Positions 42,163 through 53,400 of a stretch of 64,000 nt of DNA are shown piece by piece; position 1 is the first letter of the stretch, and the number at the start of each line of letters is the position of its first letter. Source of the DNA: Vulcanimicrobiota bacterium (GTDB taxonomy: Bacteria > Vulcanimicrobiota > Vulcanimicrobiia > Vulcanimicrobiales > Vulcanimicrobiaceae); NCBI GenBank assembly GCA_027459645.1, contig DAIDHQ010000009.1:1-64000 (forward strand), read 5' to 3'. The translations under genes and the position numbers were made by a program. The notes under the pieces were generated by a model. It made no database searches. It saw only the letters and a program-made list of their open reading frames with translations, and was not told where the DNA came from.

Positions 42163-43139
42163 TCGGTAGCGACGAGCGCAATTCCACGACGCAAGAGGTC
42201 GCTGACGAGCTTCGCCGGCGCTCCGCGTTCGTGATGGTCAGTCACGTGAAACCCGACGGCGATACGCTCGGAGCGGGACTGGCACTGGGCATCGCGCTCA
42301 AACGTCTCGGCAAGCGCGTCGCGTACTTCCAGCAAGATCCGGTTCCGCGCAACCTGCGGTTTCTTCCCGATACGTCGTTCGTTTCGCGCGAGGTCCCCGC
42401 GGATTTCCCGCCGGATGCGCTCTACGTGTTTTGCGACATGAGCGATTACACGCGCGCCGGCGAGTTTTTGCCGAAGATCGATCGCGCGAACATGCTCGAC
42501 ATCGATCACCACCTCGGAAACTCCCATTTCGGCGCCTTCAATTTCGTCATTCCGTCGGAGTGCTCCACCGGAACGGTGGTCGTCCACCTCCTTCGGGAAT
42601 TAGGCGTCGAGATCGATCGCGAGATCGCCACCTGTCTCCTCACGACGATCATGACCGACACCGGCGGATTCATGCATTCGAACACGACGCCGGAGGTTCT
42701 CGAACTTTCGGCGGAGCTGATCCGCGCGGGTGCCGACAAAGAAGAGATCACCGAAGAGATCTTTGCGAACAAACGCGTTGCCGCAACCCGTTTGCTCGGC
42801 CGCGTGATCGATGAAATGACGTTCGCTCACGATGGCCGCTACTGCTATTCATTCGTCGACGACCGCATGCTCGCCGAGACGCGCGCCGACGGTGAAGATA
42901 CCGAAGACGTGGTCAACGTGCTGCGTTCCCAGGAGTACGTCGAAGTCGCCGCGCTCTTTAAGGACATCGAAGGCGAACTGCGCGTGAGCCTGCGTTCGAA
43001 CGGACGCGTGAACGTTCAAGCTGCGGCGAAGCGCCTGGGCGGGGGCGGCCACTTCCGCGCTTCGGGTTTGACGTATCACGGTTCGCTCAAAGACGCATTC
43101 GCCGCCGTCGAGTCGGCGCTCGTAGCCGAAGGTCTGTGA
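42159..43139 (+). CDS. nrnA: Bifunctional oligoribonuclease/PAP phosphatase NrnA (DHH family)
   Basis: Hydrolyses short RNA oligomers and pAp. The 326-aa protein has a DHH domain with VSHVKPDGDTLGAGLAL (about residues 27-43) and DIDHHLGNSHFGAF (metal ligands), LLTTIMTDTGGFMHSNTTPEVL, and the DHHA1 domain ending in LGGGGHFRASG (about 290-303). Position after rbfA is the widespread order. The stop overlaps the next GTG by GTGA. Confidence 0.94.
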   Translation: MIGSDERNSTTQEVADELRRRSAFVMVSHVKPDGDTLGAGLALGIALKRLGKRVAYFQQDPVPRNLRFLPDTSFVSREVPADFPPDALYVFCDMSDYTRAGEFLPKIDRANMLDIDHHLGNSHFGAFNFVIPSECSTGTVVVHLLRELGVEIDREIATCLLTTIMTDTGGFMHSNTTPEVLELSAELIRAGADKEEITEEIFANKRVAATRLLGRVIDEMTFAHDGRYCYSFVDDRMLAETRADGEDTEDVVNVLRSQEYVEVAALFKDIEGELRVSLRSNGRVNVQAAAKRLGGGGHFRASGLTYHGSLKDAFAAVESALVAEGL

Positions 43140-43393
43140 ACCAGGTAGCTGGCCTCTTTCTCTTCGCTTTTGGCGCGGCCGGAGCGTGGTGGTCCTTCAT
43201 GCGATTTCCGCAAGCGCATTACACCCGTGCGTCTTCGATCTTCATGTCGCTCAGCGGCGTGCTCTTTATCATCTGGACGTTCACGCAACTGCTCGGCGTC
43301 GGGCTCGCGGCCTTCGTGCTGCTGCTGACCTCATGCGTGTGCGGGATCGTCGGAGCGGTGCGAAAAGAGACGCGCGTCCTACCGCCGCTATAA
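43136..43393 (+). CDS. Small two- or three-span membrane protein
   Basis: An 85-aa protein with hydrophobic segments at about residues 4-22, 33-52 and 55-75, and a Lys/Arg-rich C terminus. It overlaps nrnA (GTGA) and ends one base before truB, so it is expressed with the operon. No family is recognised. Confidence 0.6.
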   Translation: MNQVAGLFLFAFGAAGAWWSFMRFPQAHYTRASSIFMSLSGVLFIIWTFTQLLGVGLAAFVLLLTSCVCGIVGAVRKETRVLPPL

Positions 43394-43394
43394 C

Positions 43395-44285
43395 ATGCTC
43401 GGGTTCGTAAACGTCTTTAAGCCTGCGGGCCCGACCTCGGCGCAGATCGTCGCGCGCGTTCGGCGCATCTTCGGCGTGTACGTCGGCGACCGGCGCCTAG
43501 CGGTGGGACATCTCGGAACGTTGGATCCGCAAGCTGCCGGCGTTTTGCCCGTGGCCGTCGGCAAGGCGACGCGGTTGATTCCGTTGTTGGAAGATCAGCG
43601 TAAAGCCTACGCTGCGACGCTGGTGCTCGGACGTTCCACGACAACGCAAGACGCGCTGGGTGAAACCGTGGCGTCGGCGGCGCTCCCCGCGCACTGGGAA
43701 CGTAAGCTCGCCGACGCGCTGCCGGGCTTTACGGGCAAGATCGTGCAGACGCCCCCGATGTTTTCGGCGGTACATCACGAAGGCAAACGCCTCTACGAGC
43801 TCGCACGCGAGGGTAAGACGGTCGAACGCAAGCCCCGCGGCATAACGATTTATGGTTTGACGCTGCTCGGAACCGAACCGGGCGCGCAAAAGGGCGAAGC
43901 CATCGCGCGCATTCGCGTGGCGTGCAGCGAAGGAACCTACGTGCGCACGCTTTGCGAAGATTTGGGTGCGGCGATCGGCGTTCCCGCGCACATGGGCGCG
44001 CTCGTCCGCGAGGCGTCGGGACCGTTCGTTCTGTATGAAGCGCGTCTGCTGGAAGCGATCGCCGACGATCCGCTTGCCACGCTTATCGCGCCCGAACACA
44101 TCATTCCGTTTCCGACGATCGTGCTCGACCTCAAAGCGTCTGCGGATTTTCGGGCCGGTCGTGTCGTGGCGTTACCACAAGGCGCTCCGGCACATCACGT
44201 GTTCGTACGCGATGAATCGCGCACGCTCGTCGGCGTGGGCGAGGCGCACGGCGCGATGCTCTCGCCGCGCAAGGTGTTCGTGTGA
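43395..44285 (+). CDS. truB: tRNA pseudouridine-55 synthase TruB
   Basis: Makes pseudouridine 55 in tRNA T-loops. The 296-aa protein starts FVNVFKPAGPTSAQIV and has the catalytic Asp in HLGTLDPQAAGVLPVAVGKATRL (D44), followed by KAYAATLVLG and ARIRVACSEGTYVRTLCEDLG. Starts at ATG 43395 and its stop overlaps the ribF ATG (TGATG). Confidence 0.96.
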   Translation: MLGFVNVFKPAGPTSAQIVARVRRIFGVYVGDRRLAVGHLGTLDPQAAGVLPVAVGKATRLIPLLEDQRKAYAATLVLGRSTTTQDALGETVASAALPAHWERKLADALPGFTGKIVQTPPMFSAVHHEGKRLYELAREGKTVERKPRGITIYGLTLLGTEPGAQKGEAIARIRVACSEGTYVRTLCEDLGAAIGVPAHMGALVREASGPFVLYEARLLEAIADDPLATLIAPEHIIPFPTIVLDLKASADFRAGRVVALPQGAPAHHVFVRDESRTLVGVGEAHGAMLSPRKVFV

Positions 44286-45196
44286 TGAAGATCTACCACG
44301 AACTCTTCCGCGAAAACGATCGCCCGCTCTCGCTTGCGATTGGGTTCTTCGACGGATTTCATCGCGGACATCTGGCGATCGCGCGGACCGCGTTCTCGAT
44401 GCGCAAGCCTGGGTGGCGTTCCGGCGTGTTGACGTTCGCAAACCACCCCGCGACACACTTGCGGCCCGGCTCCGAACCGGCAATGCTGACGACCAACGCG
44501 GAACGTATCGATCTTTTCGGGAAAGCCGGATTCGAAGAGTGTTTCTTCATCCCGTTCGATGCATCGGTCGCCGGGCTGAGCGCGCAAGCGTTCCTGGAAA
44601 AGCTCGTCGACGGGCTGAGCGTACGCGCCGTCGCCGTCGGGTCGACGTTTCGCTTCGGCAACAAACGCGCCGGCGACACGGAGTTGATGCGAAGGTTTTT
44701 CGACGAACGCACGGTGGCCTTTGCGCCGGTTGCAAACGTTGAGGATGACGGTCAACGCATTTCGAGTACGCGCATCCGTGCGCTCATCGAGGACGGCAAC
44801 CTGGAACTTGCGGATCACCTGCTCGGTCACGCCTACGAGCTTCGGGGCGCAGTCGAAGTCGGTTTCGGTCGCGGGCACGACCTGGGCTTTCCGACGGCGA
44901 ATCTGCGGGTGCCCGATAAATTACTACCCAAAGACGGCGTGTATTCGGCCGTCGCTCGCCATGACGGGCGCGATTACGCGGCGCTCGTTTCAATCGGGAG
45001 CAATCCGCAGTTCGACGGCAAGCGCCGGACGATCGAAGTCTGGATGCGCGATTTTCACGCGACGATCTACGGTCACCAGCTCGCGGTTCGTGACTTGCGT
45101 TACATTCGCGAACAACGTCTCTTTGGATCGGTGGACGAATTGATGGAGCAAATGCGAAGCGATCTTGCGGCCGTGGCGTATCCGGTGTATGGATAA
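44285..45196 (+). CDS. ribF: Bifunctional riboflavin kinase/FAD synthetase
   Basis: Converts riboflavin to FMN and FAD. The N-terminal FAD synthetase domain (about 15-165) shows IGFFDGFHRGHLAIA (19-33) and GSTFRFGNKRAGD. The C-terminal flavokinase domain (about 180-303) shows GRGHDLGFPTANL and DGVYSAVAR. ATG at 44285 overlaps the truB stop; a GTG three bases earlier is equally possible. The 3' end overlaps the TlpA-like gene by eight bases. Confidence 0.95.
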   Translation: MKIYHELFRENDRPLSLAIGFFDGFHRGHLAIARTAFSMRKPGWRSGVLTFANHPATHLRPGSEPAMLTTNAERIDLFGKAGFEECFFIPFDASVAGLSAQAFLEKLVDGLSVRAVAVGSTFRFGNKRAGDTELMRRFFDERTVAFAPVANVEDDGQRISSTRIRALIEDGNLELADHLLGHAYELRGAVEVGFGRGHDLGFPTANLRVPDKLLPKDGVYSAVARHDGRDYAALVSIGSNPQFDGKRRTIEVWMRDFHATIYGHQLAVRDLRYIREQRLFGSVDELMEQMRSDLAAVAYPVYG

Positions 45197-45701
45197 TATC
45201 GTGATCAAGAGAGCCGTACTCACTGCGGCGGCGTTAGCCGCCGCCGGATGTTCGTCCGCGTCGAACGGCGGCGCGCCGCTCGCCACGGCAAAGATCGGTG
45301 CGCCCGCGCCAGCCTTCGTCGAACCGAAGGTCGGCGGCGGCACGCTTTCGATGGCGTCGCTGAAGGGCGACCCGGTCTACCTGAACTTCTTTGCGACCTG
45401 GTGCCCCCCGTGTAATCAAGAGGCACCCGACGTAAGCGCCGTCGCGCAGCAGTTCAAGAGCGCCGGTCTGCACGTCGTCGGTATCGACGTGCTCGAGAAC
45501 GCAACGAAAGCCAAGCAATTCGTCGCCGAGCATCACCTGGTCTATCCGGCGGTGGTCGACGACGGCGCCCTGCGCGATGCGTATAGCATCAACGGCCTGC
45601 CCGTCCACGTCTTTATCGCGCGCGACGGTACGGTGAAGAAGATCGTCGTCGGCGAGCTTTCGAAGGCTCAGATGATCGAGGACGTCAAGGCGATTCTGTA
45701 G
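45189..45701 (+). CDS. TlpA/ResA-like thioredoxin lipoprotein
   Basis: Periplasmic membrane-tethered thiol-disulfide oxidoreductase, 170 aa. It has a lipoprotein signal (ALAAAGC, Cys about residue 21), then a thioredoxin fold (about 40-168) with the redox motif WCPPC (NFFATWCPPCNQEAP). The cis-Pro segment is NGLPVHVFI. ATG at 45189 overlaps the ribF stop; GTG at 45201 would shorten the signal. The substrate is unknown; cytochrome maturation is one possibility. Confidence 0.85.
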   Translation: MDNIVIKRAVLTAAALAAAGCSSASNGGAPLATAKIGAPAPAFVEPKVGGGTLSMASLKGDPVYLNFFATWCPPCNQEAPDVSAVAQQFKSAGLHVVGIDVLENATKAKQFVAEHHLVYPAVVDDGALRDAYSINGLPVHVFIARDGTVKKIVVGELSKAQMIEDVKAIL

Positions 45702-45731
45702 GCCCGGCACCGTTGCGGCCCGGCGCCGGCT

Positions 45732-47651
<1,920 letters not shown>

Positions 47652-47687
47652 GCCTTCCAGTACCCGTTCGGGCGCCGGCGGTTTCGC

Positions 47688-48395
47688 TTAGGGCGCCGCA
47701 TCAAAGACGATGCTGACGTTGACGGTGACCGTCACGTTCCCGCTGTCGAACTCCGTCGGCATCGGCGCGGCGGCCGCGTTCATCTTCATGGCAAGGGGCA
47801 GAATCGGGCCCCCTCCGCCGGTCGTGATGCTGGCGATCCGGGTGAGGTGCAGGCCGGCTGCCTTTGCGAGCGACTCAGCCTGCGCTCGGGCATCCGCGAC
47901 CGCCTTTTGCATAGCCTGAGCGCGCGCCGCGGCAGGGTTGGAGAGGCCGAAGCGCACCCCGGTGATATTCGTGGCGCCCGCGCGCGTGACGGCGTCTACC
48001 ACGCTGCCGGCGTGCGACATGTTCCGGACGACGATCTGGAACGAGCGGTCGACGGTAAAACCGTAGCGCTGATAGGGCTGGGGCATCGCCGGAGCCGCCG
48101 GCTTCGGGACGTAGTTGACGTTGTAGTACGAGAGCGTCACGTCTTTGCGTGCGACGCCCGCATGCGTTGCCGCATCCACGATGGCGGCATACCGGCGATT
48201 GTTTTCGTCCATCGCCTGGCCCGAAGCGTCCGCATTGGTCACCACGGAAGCGTCGATCGTCGCTTGATCGGGCATCATCGATACCGAGCCGCTGCCGCTC
48301 ACGCTGATCTTCGCCGGTTTTCCCGGGGCCGCCGATGCGCTGAGGGCGGGGGCAGTGAGGAAGAGGCACGTCAAAATGGCTAGCGTACGTTTCAT
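47688..48395 (-). CDS. SIMPL-domain (DUF541) exported protein
   Basis: A 235-aa periplasmic protein with a signal peptide (residues 1-23, cleavage after SASA). The SIMPL domain shows [18 protein letters not shown] at the start and [40 protein letters not shown] in the middle, the family signature. It is followed by the Clp-type ATPase on the same strand, 36 bases apart. Function of the family is poorly known; E. coli relatives respond to oxidative stress. Confidence 0.88.
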   Translation of the reverse strand: MKRTLAILTCLFLTAPALSASAAPGKPAKISVSGSGSVSMMPDQATIDASVVTNADASGQAMDENNRRYAAIVDAATHAGVARKDVTLSYYNVNYVPKPAAPAMPQPYQRYGFTVDRSFQIVVRNMSHAGSVVDAVTRAGATNITGVRFGLSNPAAARAQAMQKAVADARAQAESLAKAAGLHLTRIASITTGGGGPILPLAMKMNAAAAPMPTEFDSGNVTVTVNVSIVFDAAP

Positions 48396-48467
48396 ACGAC
48401 TCCTAACGGACGTCCGAGCGGTTTAAGTTCGCCTTTGAAGGGCAACATTTCGAAGCAGGAGGTAGCG

Positions 48468-48731
48468 ATGGGGATCATTCTCTGGATCATTTTCGGGATC
48501 ATCGTGGGCGCAATCGCCCGCTGGATCGTGCCGGGCGAGGGCCCGGGGGGCATCTTGGGCGACTTGATCGTCGGTATCATCGGCGCGGTGATCGGCGGCT
48601 GGCTTTGGAGCCTGTTCGGCCATACGGGCGTTACCGGCTTTAACATCGGCAGCTTCATCACGGCCATCGTCGGCGCGGTCGTCTTGCTCTGGATCATTCG
48701 CGCCGTTTCGGGTCGCCGGACGGTCGCCTAA
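48468..48731 (+). CDS. GlsB/YeaQ/YmgE-type small stress membrane protein
   Basis: An 87-aa protein with three hydrophobic segments and the family pattern WIIFGIIVGAIARWIVPG, GPGGILGDLIVGIIGAVIGG and a final span with FITAIVGAVVLLWIIRA. Transglycosylase-associated/GlsB proteins are small stress-related membrane proteins. ATG at 48468 has AGGAGG seven bases upstream; a start 33 bases upstream is rejected. Confidence 0.85.
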   Translation: MGIILWIIFGIIVGAIARWIVPGEGPGGILGDLIVGIIGAVIGGWLWSLFGHTGVTGFNIGSFITAIVGAVVLLWIIRAVSGRRTVA

Positions 48732-48837
48732 ACCAGACGTAAGTTGTAGAACCCCTCGCGGGGGAAGGCGTAGGCTCGAAGCAGTGCCAATACGGCTCGA
48801 ATCCTACCGCTTTCTCCTCTGAGGGGTCTCGCTTTCC

Positions 48838-49089
48838 ATGGCGTACATCATTACCGAACCGTGTATCGGCACGAAAGATAAATCGTGTGTGGACGTCTGT
48901 CCCGTCGATTGCATTCACGGCAAAGATGACGACGAGATGCTCTACATCGATCCGGAAGTGTGCATCGATTGCGGTGCCTGCGTTTCCGCGTGCCCGGTGG
49001 AAGCGATCTATGCCGACTCCGACGTGCCGGAGAAATGGCAGAACTTCATTGCGCTCAATGCCGAGTATTTCAAAAAAGCATCCGCGTAG
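48838..49089 (+). CDS. fdxA: Ferredoxin family protein (two clusters)
   Basis: An 83-aa electron carrier with eight Cys. The first group (CIGTKDKSCVDVCPVDC) is of the seven-iron type, where the spacing permits a 3Fe-4S plus a shared 4Fe-4S cluster, as in FdxA-type ferredoxins. The second is CIDCGACVSACP. The C-terminal tail (KWQNFIALNAEYFKK) is also typical of FdxA. It has its own upstream region with a GAGG-like site. Confidence 0.88.
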   Translation: MAYIITEPCIGTKDKSCVDVCPVDCIHGKDDDEMLYIDPEVCIDCGACVSACPVEAIYADSDVPEKWQNFIALNAEYFKKASA

Positions 49090-49131
49090 CGCCTGAAACT
49101 TCGAAGCTCTTACGACGGGTTGCTGCAGAAG

Positions 49132-49800
49132 ATGCAGCGACCCGTTTCATTTTCCGGCGTCACGAAGATCTACGAAGGCGGCGTCGTCGCCCTCGACGGC
49201 GTCAGCTTCGACGTCGGGAGGGGAGAGCTCGTGGCATTGCTGGGCCCGAGCGGCTGCGGCAAGAGCACCCTGCTGAACCTTGCCGGGTGCATCGACGTAC
49301 CCGATCGCGGCGAGGTGCTGATCGAAGGTACGGCGACGGCATCGCTCGGCGACGACGCGCTGACGCGCCTGCGTCGCGAGCGCATCGGCACCGTCTTTCA
49401 ATTTTTCAACCTGCTGCCCACGATCTCGATCGCCGAAAACGTCGCCCTGCCGCTCGTGCTCTCCGGCGTTTCCCGGGCGCAAACGCGCGAGCGCGTCGCG
49501 CACGTTCTCGATGCGGTCGGCATTGCCGATAAAGCCAATGCATTGCCGGGGAACGTCTCCGGCGGTCAATTGCAGCGCGCGGCGATCGCGCGCGCGATCG
49601 TTCATCGTCCGGCGATCGTCCTCGCCGACGAACCGACGGGCAATCTGGATTCCCAGAACGGTGCGCTCGTCTTGGAATTGCTGCAAGGGCTTGCGCGCGA
49701 GGGCCAGGCGATCCTGATGGCAACGCACAGCGCCGAGGCCGCGGCCGCCGCAGTGCGTCGCGTACACATGCGCGACGGGCGCGTCGAGTCCACGACGTGA
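49132..49800 (+). CDS. ABC transporter ATP-binding protein (YbbA/LolD-type)
   Basis: ATPase subunit paired with the FtsX-like permease that follows. A 222-aa protein with Walker [10 protein letters not shown], a LSGG-like signature (NVSGGQLQRAAIARAI), Walker B (IVLADEPTGNLDSQNG) and H-loop (MATHSAEAAA). ATG at 49132 is preferred over TTG at 49120. The stop overlaps the permease GTG (GTGA). LolD is a paralogue, but the context favours a YbbA/MacB-type exporter. Confidence 0.9.
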   Translation: MQRPVSFSGVTKIYEGGVVALDGVSFDVGRGELVALLGPSGCGKSTLLNLAGCIDVPDRGEVLIEGTATASLGDDALTRLRRERIGTVFQFFNLLPTISIAENVALPLVLSGVSRAQTRERVAHVLDAVGIADKANALPGNVSGGQLQRAAIARAIVHRPAIVLADEPTGNLDSQNGALVLELLQGLAREGQAILMATHSAEAAAAAVRRVHMRDGRVESTT

Positions 49801-52358
49801 GCGCGTTCGCATTACTGCTTCGGGCGCTCGTGAAGCAGCATGCGCGTCGTCACGCGCTGCGTTCGATCGTGACGCTCGCCGCCGTCGCGCTCGGCGTTGC
49901 GAGCGCTTACGCGATCGACTTGGCAAACTCGACGGCGATTGCGTCGTTCTCTTCCAGCGTCAACGTCATTGCGAACCGCGTCAACGTGCAGGTTCTTGGC
50001 ACGGGAGAGGGCTTCGACGAGCGTGCGTTGTTGCCGATTCAATCGATTCCGGGCGTCGATTCGGCGTCCCCGGTCGTCAGCGGCGACATCGTGTTGGGCG
50101 GCGGTTCGTCGTTTTCCGGTGAGATCGTACGCGTCCTGGGCGTCGATATAACGCGCGCGACGCTGCCGCCCGGCGTGCGAACCGCGCAGAGCGACGCACG
50201 GACCTTCGATCTACACGCCTTCATCGACCGCAACGGCGTCTTTATCAGCCGGCGCATCGCGCGCGCATACCATCTTCGAATCGGTTCGGTGCTGCACGGT
50301 TTCGCCGGTGCTCGCCCCGTCGCGCTGCGCGTGGCGGGCATCATTCCGCCGAACACGGTGGGCGTCGATTCCAGCGTTGCCTTTACCGATATAGCTACGG
50401 CGCAAACGATTTTTCATTCGGTCGGAAGGCTCGACCGCATCGACATCGCGGCCGATCCGGCCCGCGTGAAAGATGTCGTCGCCGCGGTCGAACGGTTCGC
50501 ACCGGCCGGCAGCCGCGTGCTCACGCCGAAGACGCGCGTTTCGGAAATCTCGCGCATGCTCGCGAGCTTCACGATGAACCTGACCGCGCTTGCGTATGTT
50601 GCGCTGCTCGTCGGCATGTATCTGATCTATAACGCCGTTGCGATATCGGTCGTGCAACGCAGCTCGGAGATCGGCACCTTGCGCGCGCTGGGAGCGACGC
50701 GCGCCGCCATCTTTCGAACCTTCGTTGCGGAAGGGGCGCTCTACGGCGTGACCGGGTCGCTCCTAGGATTGCTGCTCGGCGCCGCGCTCGCGCGCTTTTC
50801 GCTGGGCGCGGTGGAGGCGACGGTGTCGGCGCTCTACGTCGGTACGCATGCCGACGCGGTAAAGTGGAGCCTTGGCGCGACGCTGCAGAGTTTTGCGCTG
50901 GGAACGGCTCTTGCGATGGCTGCGGCCGTCGGGCCGGCCCTCGGCGCCGCGGCAACGGCGCCGGCGCGGATCATGCGTAACTCGGGCGCTGCCGAGCGGC
51001 GCATTCGCGGTTTCACAGCAGTCGCGGCACTCGCGGGAGTCGCGCTCCTCGTGCTCGCTTTTTTCGCCGCGCGTCTGCCGGCTGTTGGTGAGGGCATACC
51101 GCTGTTCGGCTATGCCGCGGGCGTGCTCGCCATTGCGGGGGCTTCACTGGAAACGCCGCTCTGCGTGTCGCTGTTAACGCGCAGCGGCCGGTTCGCGAAC
51201 GGAGCCGCGGCCGTGCTTGCGTCGGCGTTTCTACGCGCATCCACGCGCCGCATCGCCGTCGCCGTTGCGTCGTTGATGGTTGCGGTTGCCATGATGATTG
51301 CGATTGCCGTGCTCGTAGGATCGTTTCGCGCGACGATCGTCGCTTGGACGAACGATACGCTCTCGGCCGACCTCTACATCAGCGCACCGGGGGCCGCCGA
51401 CGCATCGCTGCGCGGAGCGTTTCCCCCAGGCACCGTGCGTCGCATCGGCGAGCTCCCGGGCGTTGCAGCGGTGGACACGTTTCGCGGGCTCGACGTTCCC
51501 TTGGAGGGGCGCTTCGCGCAATTGGGGGCGACGAATTTTTCGTCTGTGGTACATCGCAACAAGCTGCGTTTTTTAGGTAACGTCGACGTACGCGCGTTGG
51601 CTCGAGAGATGCGCGCAAGCAACGACGCCGTGGTGAGCGTCCCATTCTCGACGCACTTTCACTTGGGTGTCGGCGACGCGTTAGCGATTCGTACGCCGAG
51701 CGGCATCCAGCGCTTCCATATCGTTGCGCTCTACAACGATTACTCGACGGGCGGTGGGACGTTTTTTATCGATGAAGCGACGTTCGCGCGCCTGTACCAC
51801 GATCGCAACGTCGATTCGATTGCCGTGTATCTTCGGCCCGGCGCGTCACCCGCGCGCGTTCGCACGGAGATCGTTCGAGCGATCGCGCCGCTGCGCGCCG
51901 ATATCAATTCGAATGACGAGTTGCGTGCATACGCGCTTTCGGTCTTCGACCACACGTTCGCGATCACCAACGCTCTCTACGTCATAAGCATGGTGATCGC
52001 CGTACTCGGCGTCGTCAGTACGCTCTTTGCGCTGGTACTAGAACGCCGCATCGATTTCGCGTTACTGCGCTACGTCGGCCTCACGCGCGCCGGGGTGCGA
52101 AAGGTGGTCTTTCTGCAGGCGCTGCTGGTGGGCGTACTCGCCGGAGCGCTCGGCATCGCGCTCGGGATCGCGCTCGCGGCGGATTTGATCTACGTCATCA
52201 ACCGCCAGAGTTTCGGGTGGTTGATCGAATGGCATTCGCCCGGCCGCTTTTACGCGGAAGCGTTCGTGATGGTCGTTGCGGCCGCGTTGCTTGCGGCCGT
52301 CTATCCGGCGAACGTCGCGGCGCGCATTCGTACCAGTGAGGTGTTGCGTGTTGAGTAA
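49797..52358 (+). CDS. FtsX/MacB-type ABC permease (YbbP-like, 853 aa)
   Basis: Large integral membrane permease with one N-terminal span, a periplasmic domain (about residues 50-250), three to four spans (about 255-400), more spans (about 400-520), a second periplasmic domain and a final set of three spans (about 720-850). FtsX-domain segments such as IYNAVAISVVQRSSEIGTLRALGATR and STLFALVLERRIDFALLRYVGLTR occur twice, as in YbbP-like duplicated permeases. Its stop overlaps the AttH-like gene. Probably an efflux or envelope-lipid machine; the substrate is unknown. Confidence 0.9.
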   Translation: MSAFALLLRALVKQHARRHALRSIVTLAAVALGVASAYAIDLANSTAIASFSSSVNVIANRVNVQVLGTGEGFDERALLPIQSIPGVDSASPVVSGDIVLGGGSSFSGEIVRVLGVDITRATLPPGVRTAQSDARTFDLHAFIDRNGVFISRRIARAYHLRIGSVLHGFAGARPVALRVAGIIPPNTVGVDSSVAFTDIATAQTIFHSVGRLDRIDIAADPARVKDVVAAVERFAPAGSRVLTPKTRVSEISRMLASFTMNLTALAYVALLVGMYLIYNAVAISVVQRSSEIGTLRALGATRAAIFRTFVAEGALYGVTGSLLGLLLGAALARFSLGAVEATVSALYVGTHADAVKWSLGATLQSFALGTALAMAAAVGPALGAAATAPARIMRNSGAAERRIRGFTAVAALAGVALLVLAFFAARLPAVGEGIPLFGYAAGVLAIAGASLETPLCVSLLTRSGRFANGAAAVLASAFLRASTRRIAVAVASLMVAVAMMIAIAVLVGSFRATIVAWTNDTLSADLYISAPGAADASLRGAFPPGTVRRIGELPGVAAVDTFRGLDVPLEGRFAQLGATNFSSVVHRNKLRFLGNVDVRALAREMRASNDAVVSVPFSTHFHLGVGDALAIRTPSGIQRFHIVALYNDYSTGGGTFFIDEATFARLYHDRNVDSIAVYLRPGASPARVRTEIVRAIAPLRADINSNDELRAYALSVFDHTFAITNALYVISMVIAVLGVVSTLFALVLERRIDFALLRYVGLTRAGVRKVVFLQALLVGVLAGALGIALGIALAADLIYVINRQSFGWLIEWHSPGRFYAEAFVMVVAAALLAAVYPANVAARIRTSEVLRVE

Positions 52359-53400
52359 AGTGTTAGCGGCGTTCTTGATCGCGCTCTCGCCGTACACGTA
52401 CCACTTCCCGCGCGACCACTTCGCGCACGACGGATACCGCACCGAGTGGTGGTACTTTACCGGGCACCTCCGCGCGCCGGACGGACATCGATTCGGCTAC
52501 GAATTGACGTTTTTCCGCATCGGACTGGAGCCGAAGCCGTCGCATTGGGGCAAGTCCCAGAGTAAATGGTATGCCTACCAGCTCTATCCGGCGCATTTTG
52601 CCATCACCGACGTTAGCGACGGCAACTTCCGGTACGCCGAAACGCTCGCGCGCGACGCGCTCGGCCAAGGGGCGGCTTCGCAATCGGCACTGCGCGTCGT
52701 TGCAAACGGATGGTCGCTGACGGGAACTTCTGCAGTACGGCCGGTGATGCGGCTGCACGCCTTCAACGGGGGCGATGCGCTCGACTTAACGTTGCGGCCC
52801 AGCAAACCGCCGGCGATCAACGGCCAGGGCGGCATCTCGCGCAAAGGTACCTGCGCGTCGTGCGCGTCGCATTATTACTCTTTTACGCGCATCGCGACCA
52901 AGGGAACGCTGGAGTACGGCGGGGTTCGCTACGCGGTTGACGGCGTTTCGTGGATGGACCACGAGTACGGCTCCGACGAATTGCAGGCGAATCAATCCGG
53001 CTGGGATTGGTTTTCGCTGCAGTTGAACGACGGGCGCGAGGTGATGCTCTACAGGCTGCGTGAGAAAAACGGCAAAGTGACGCCGCAGTCTTCGGGTACG
53101 CTCGTCGAACGCAACGGAGCGACGACGTATCTTCCGCTTTCGGCGTTTTCGGTGCGGTCGACGGCGACGTGGGTGAGTCCTCACACGCACGCGACCTATC
53201 CGGCCGGGTGGATCGTGCGCGTACGCGGCGTCGCGCGGCCATTACGCATCACGCCCGACGTCGCCGATCAGGAACTCGCAAATCCCGGCGGGACGACGTA
53301 TTGGGAAGGTGCCGTGACCATCAGCGATGCTGCAACCGGACGAAAACTCGGCGCCGGATACGTCGAATTGACGGGATACGTCGCGCCCGTGCAGCTATGA
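52348..53400 (+). CDS. AttH/CrtC-like lipocalin-fold exported protein
   Basis: A 350-aa protein with a short N-terminal hydrophobic signal and the AttH/CrtC-fold motifs: FPRDHFAHDGYRTEWWYFTGHL near the start, HFAITDVSDGNFRYAE, GVSWMDHEYGSDEL (about residues 205-218) and WDWFSLQLNDGREVMLYRLRE. AttH-like genes next to an ABC ATPase and duplicated FtsX permease match the attEFGH-type arrangement. It probably binds a hydrophobic ligand in the periplasm. GTG at 52348 is assumed (TTG at 52351 is alternative). Its stop is convergent with pcm, overlapping by six bases. Confidence 0.82.
   Translation: MLSKVLAAFLIALSPYTYHFPRDHFAHDGYRTEWWYFTGHLRAPDGHRFGYELTFFRIGLEPKPSHWGKSQSKWYAYQLYPAHFAITDVSDGNFRYAETLARDALGQGAASQSALRVVANGWSLTGTSAVRPVMRLHAFNGGDALDLTLRPSKPPAINGQGGISRKGTCASCASHYYSFTRIATKGTLEYGGVRYAVDGVSWMDHEYGSDELQANQSGWDWFSLQLNDGREVMLYRLREKNGKVTPQSSGTLVERNGATTYLPLSAFSVRSTATWVSPHTHATYPAGWIVRVRGVARPLRITPDVADQELANPGGTTYWEGAVTISDAATGRKLGAGYVELTGYVAPVQL

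Noticed and set aside
48763-48817. tRNA-like segment (GGCTCGAATCC T-arm look-alike)
   Set aside because: No acceptor, D-arm or anticodon arms can be built; it is a partial inverted repeat in the gap before the ferredoxin gene.
49132-49800. LolD of the lipoprotein-release system
   Set aside because: The partner is a single 853-aa duplicated FtsX permease with an AttH-like gene, not LolC/LolE, so a YbbA-type exporter is more likely.
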